Below are positions 63,758 through 64,000 of a DNA stretch of 64,000 nt, piece by piece (within the stretch, counting starts at the first letter, position 1; each line of letters opens with the position of its first letter). This stretch comes from Formicincola oecophyllae (GTDB lineage Bacteria; Pseudomonadota; Alphaproteobacteria; Acetobacterales; Acetobacteraceae). The notes under the pieces were generated by a model that saw only the letters and a program-made list of their open reading frames with translations, ran no database searches and was not told the DNA's origin. The DNA is taken from NCBI RefSeq assembly GCF_006542395.2, contig NZ_CP038231.1, positions 992,001 through 1,056,000 on the forward strand. Reading direction: 5' to 3'. A program made the translations under genes and the position numbers.

Positions 63758-64000
63758 ATGAGATGCCTAGTGACAGGGGGGGCGGGCTATGTCGGCAGTC
63801 ACACTGTGCTGGCGCTGCTGGATGCTGGTCATGACGTCACGGTGCTGGATGATTTGAGCACAGGCCACCTTAGGGCTGTGCCAGCCCAGGCAGCATTCCA
63901 CCGTGCCGACCTACAAGATCTTGCCGCCACGCGCACTGTTCTGGCCACAGGCCCTTGGGATGCTGTGCTGCATTTCGCAGGCCTGTCAGAGGTTGGCACT
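63758..64000 (+). CDS. galE: UDP-glucose 4-epimerase, 5' part only
   Basis: Partial gene cut by the window end. The visible 81 residues have [33 protein letters not shown] and HFAGLSEVG, the Rossmann and substrate motifs of GalE. It interconverts UDP-glucose and UDP-galactose for polysaccharide and Leloir metabolism. The downstream part lies outside. Confidence 0.9.
   Translation, partial: MRCLVTGGAGYVGSHTVLALLDAGHDVTVLDDLSTGHLRAVPAQAAFHRADLQDLAATRTVLATGPWDAVLHFAGLSEVGT

Noticed and set aside
1-64000. CRISPR arrays, insertion sequences or prophage
   Set aside because: No regular repeat-spacer pattern, transposase, integrase or phage structural gene was seen.

Overview
The window looks like the chromosome of an acetic acid bacterium (Acetobacteraceae, Alphaproteobacteria). 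The evidence is moderately high GC, a pyruvate decarboxylase gene next to a Zn alcohol dehydrogenase gene, a hopanoid-type RND protein (HpnN-like), a polyol (mannitol-type) dehydrogenase and divergent uvrA/ssb. A small-genome, insect- or flower-associated genus such as Bombella or Saccharibacter would fit, but that is a guess. I saw no phage, IS element, integrase or CRISPR array. Most genes are housekeeping or metabolic, and intergenic gaps are short.

Layout. 0-2 kb: an Fnr/Crp-family regulator and a secreted Gln-rich coiled-coil protein. 2-7 kb: an FMN riboswitch followed by ribD-ribE-ribBA-ribH (ATGA overlaps at ribE/ribBA and ribBA/ribH), then gmk. 7-9 kb: hisG-hisD. 9-13.3 kb, minus strand: alpha/beta hydrolase, alcohol dehydrogenase and pyruvate decarboxylase, which together can take pyruvate to acetaldehyde and ethanol. 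13.4-18.2 kb: mutY, a DciA-like gene, serB, miaA and a membrane protein. 18.4-20.8 kb: a divergent ketol-acid reductoisomerase with a Lys-rich tail, overlapping panB. 20.9-25.9 kb: glnA, yggT, tRNA-Ala(CGC), a Rossmann-fold protein, a frame-shifted exported-protein gene at a (GGCT)4 repeat, a RidA-family gene and DUF3297. 26-30 kb: hpnN, a YigZ gene and a LysE-type exporter. 30-33.5 kb: an iron module (Fur-like site/TonB receptor, Fur-like site/bfd, bfr). 33.5-41 kb, minus strand: MFS transporter, radA, mlaF-mlaE, a secreted GIN-like protein and a nucleotide-sugar dehydrogenase. 41-50 kb: porin, pstS, DUF2721, dsbD and a GGDEF-EAL protein. 50-54 kb: SMR transporter, uvrA, ssb. 54-64 kb: lipoproteins, SRPBCC, HAD phosphatase, a His/Cys-rich protein, mannitol dehydrogenase, three uncharacterised proteins (two of them exported), an aldo-keto reductase and the 5' end of galE.

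The most notable observations are these. (1) A tetranucleotide repeat exactly at the junction between a signal peptide in one frame and its mature domain in another; loss of one unit restores a perfect exported protein, so this is a candidate phase-variable switch. (2) Three divergent gene pairs (mutY/dciA, serB/miaA, DUF2721/dsbD) whose start codons overlap on a single CATG, so each gene's ribosome-binding region lies in the other's coding sequence. (3) An atypical KARI-panB operon that may serve pantothenate synthesis. (4) A His/Cys-rich putative metal-binding protein and a Gly/Trp-rich lipoprotein of unknown function.
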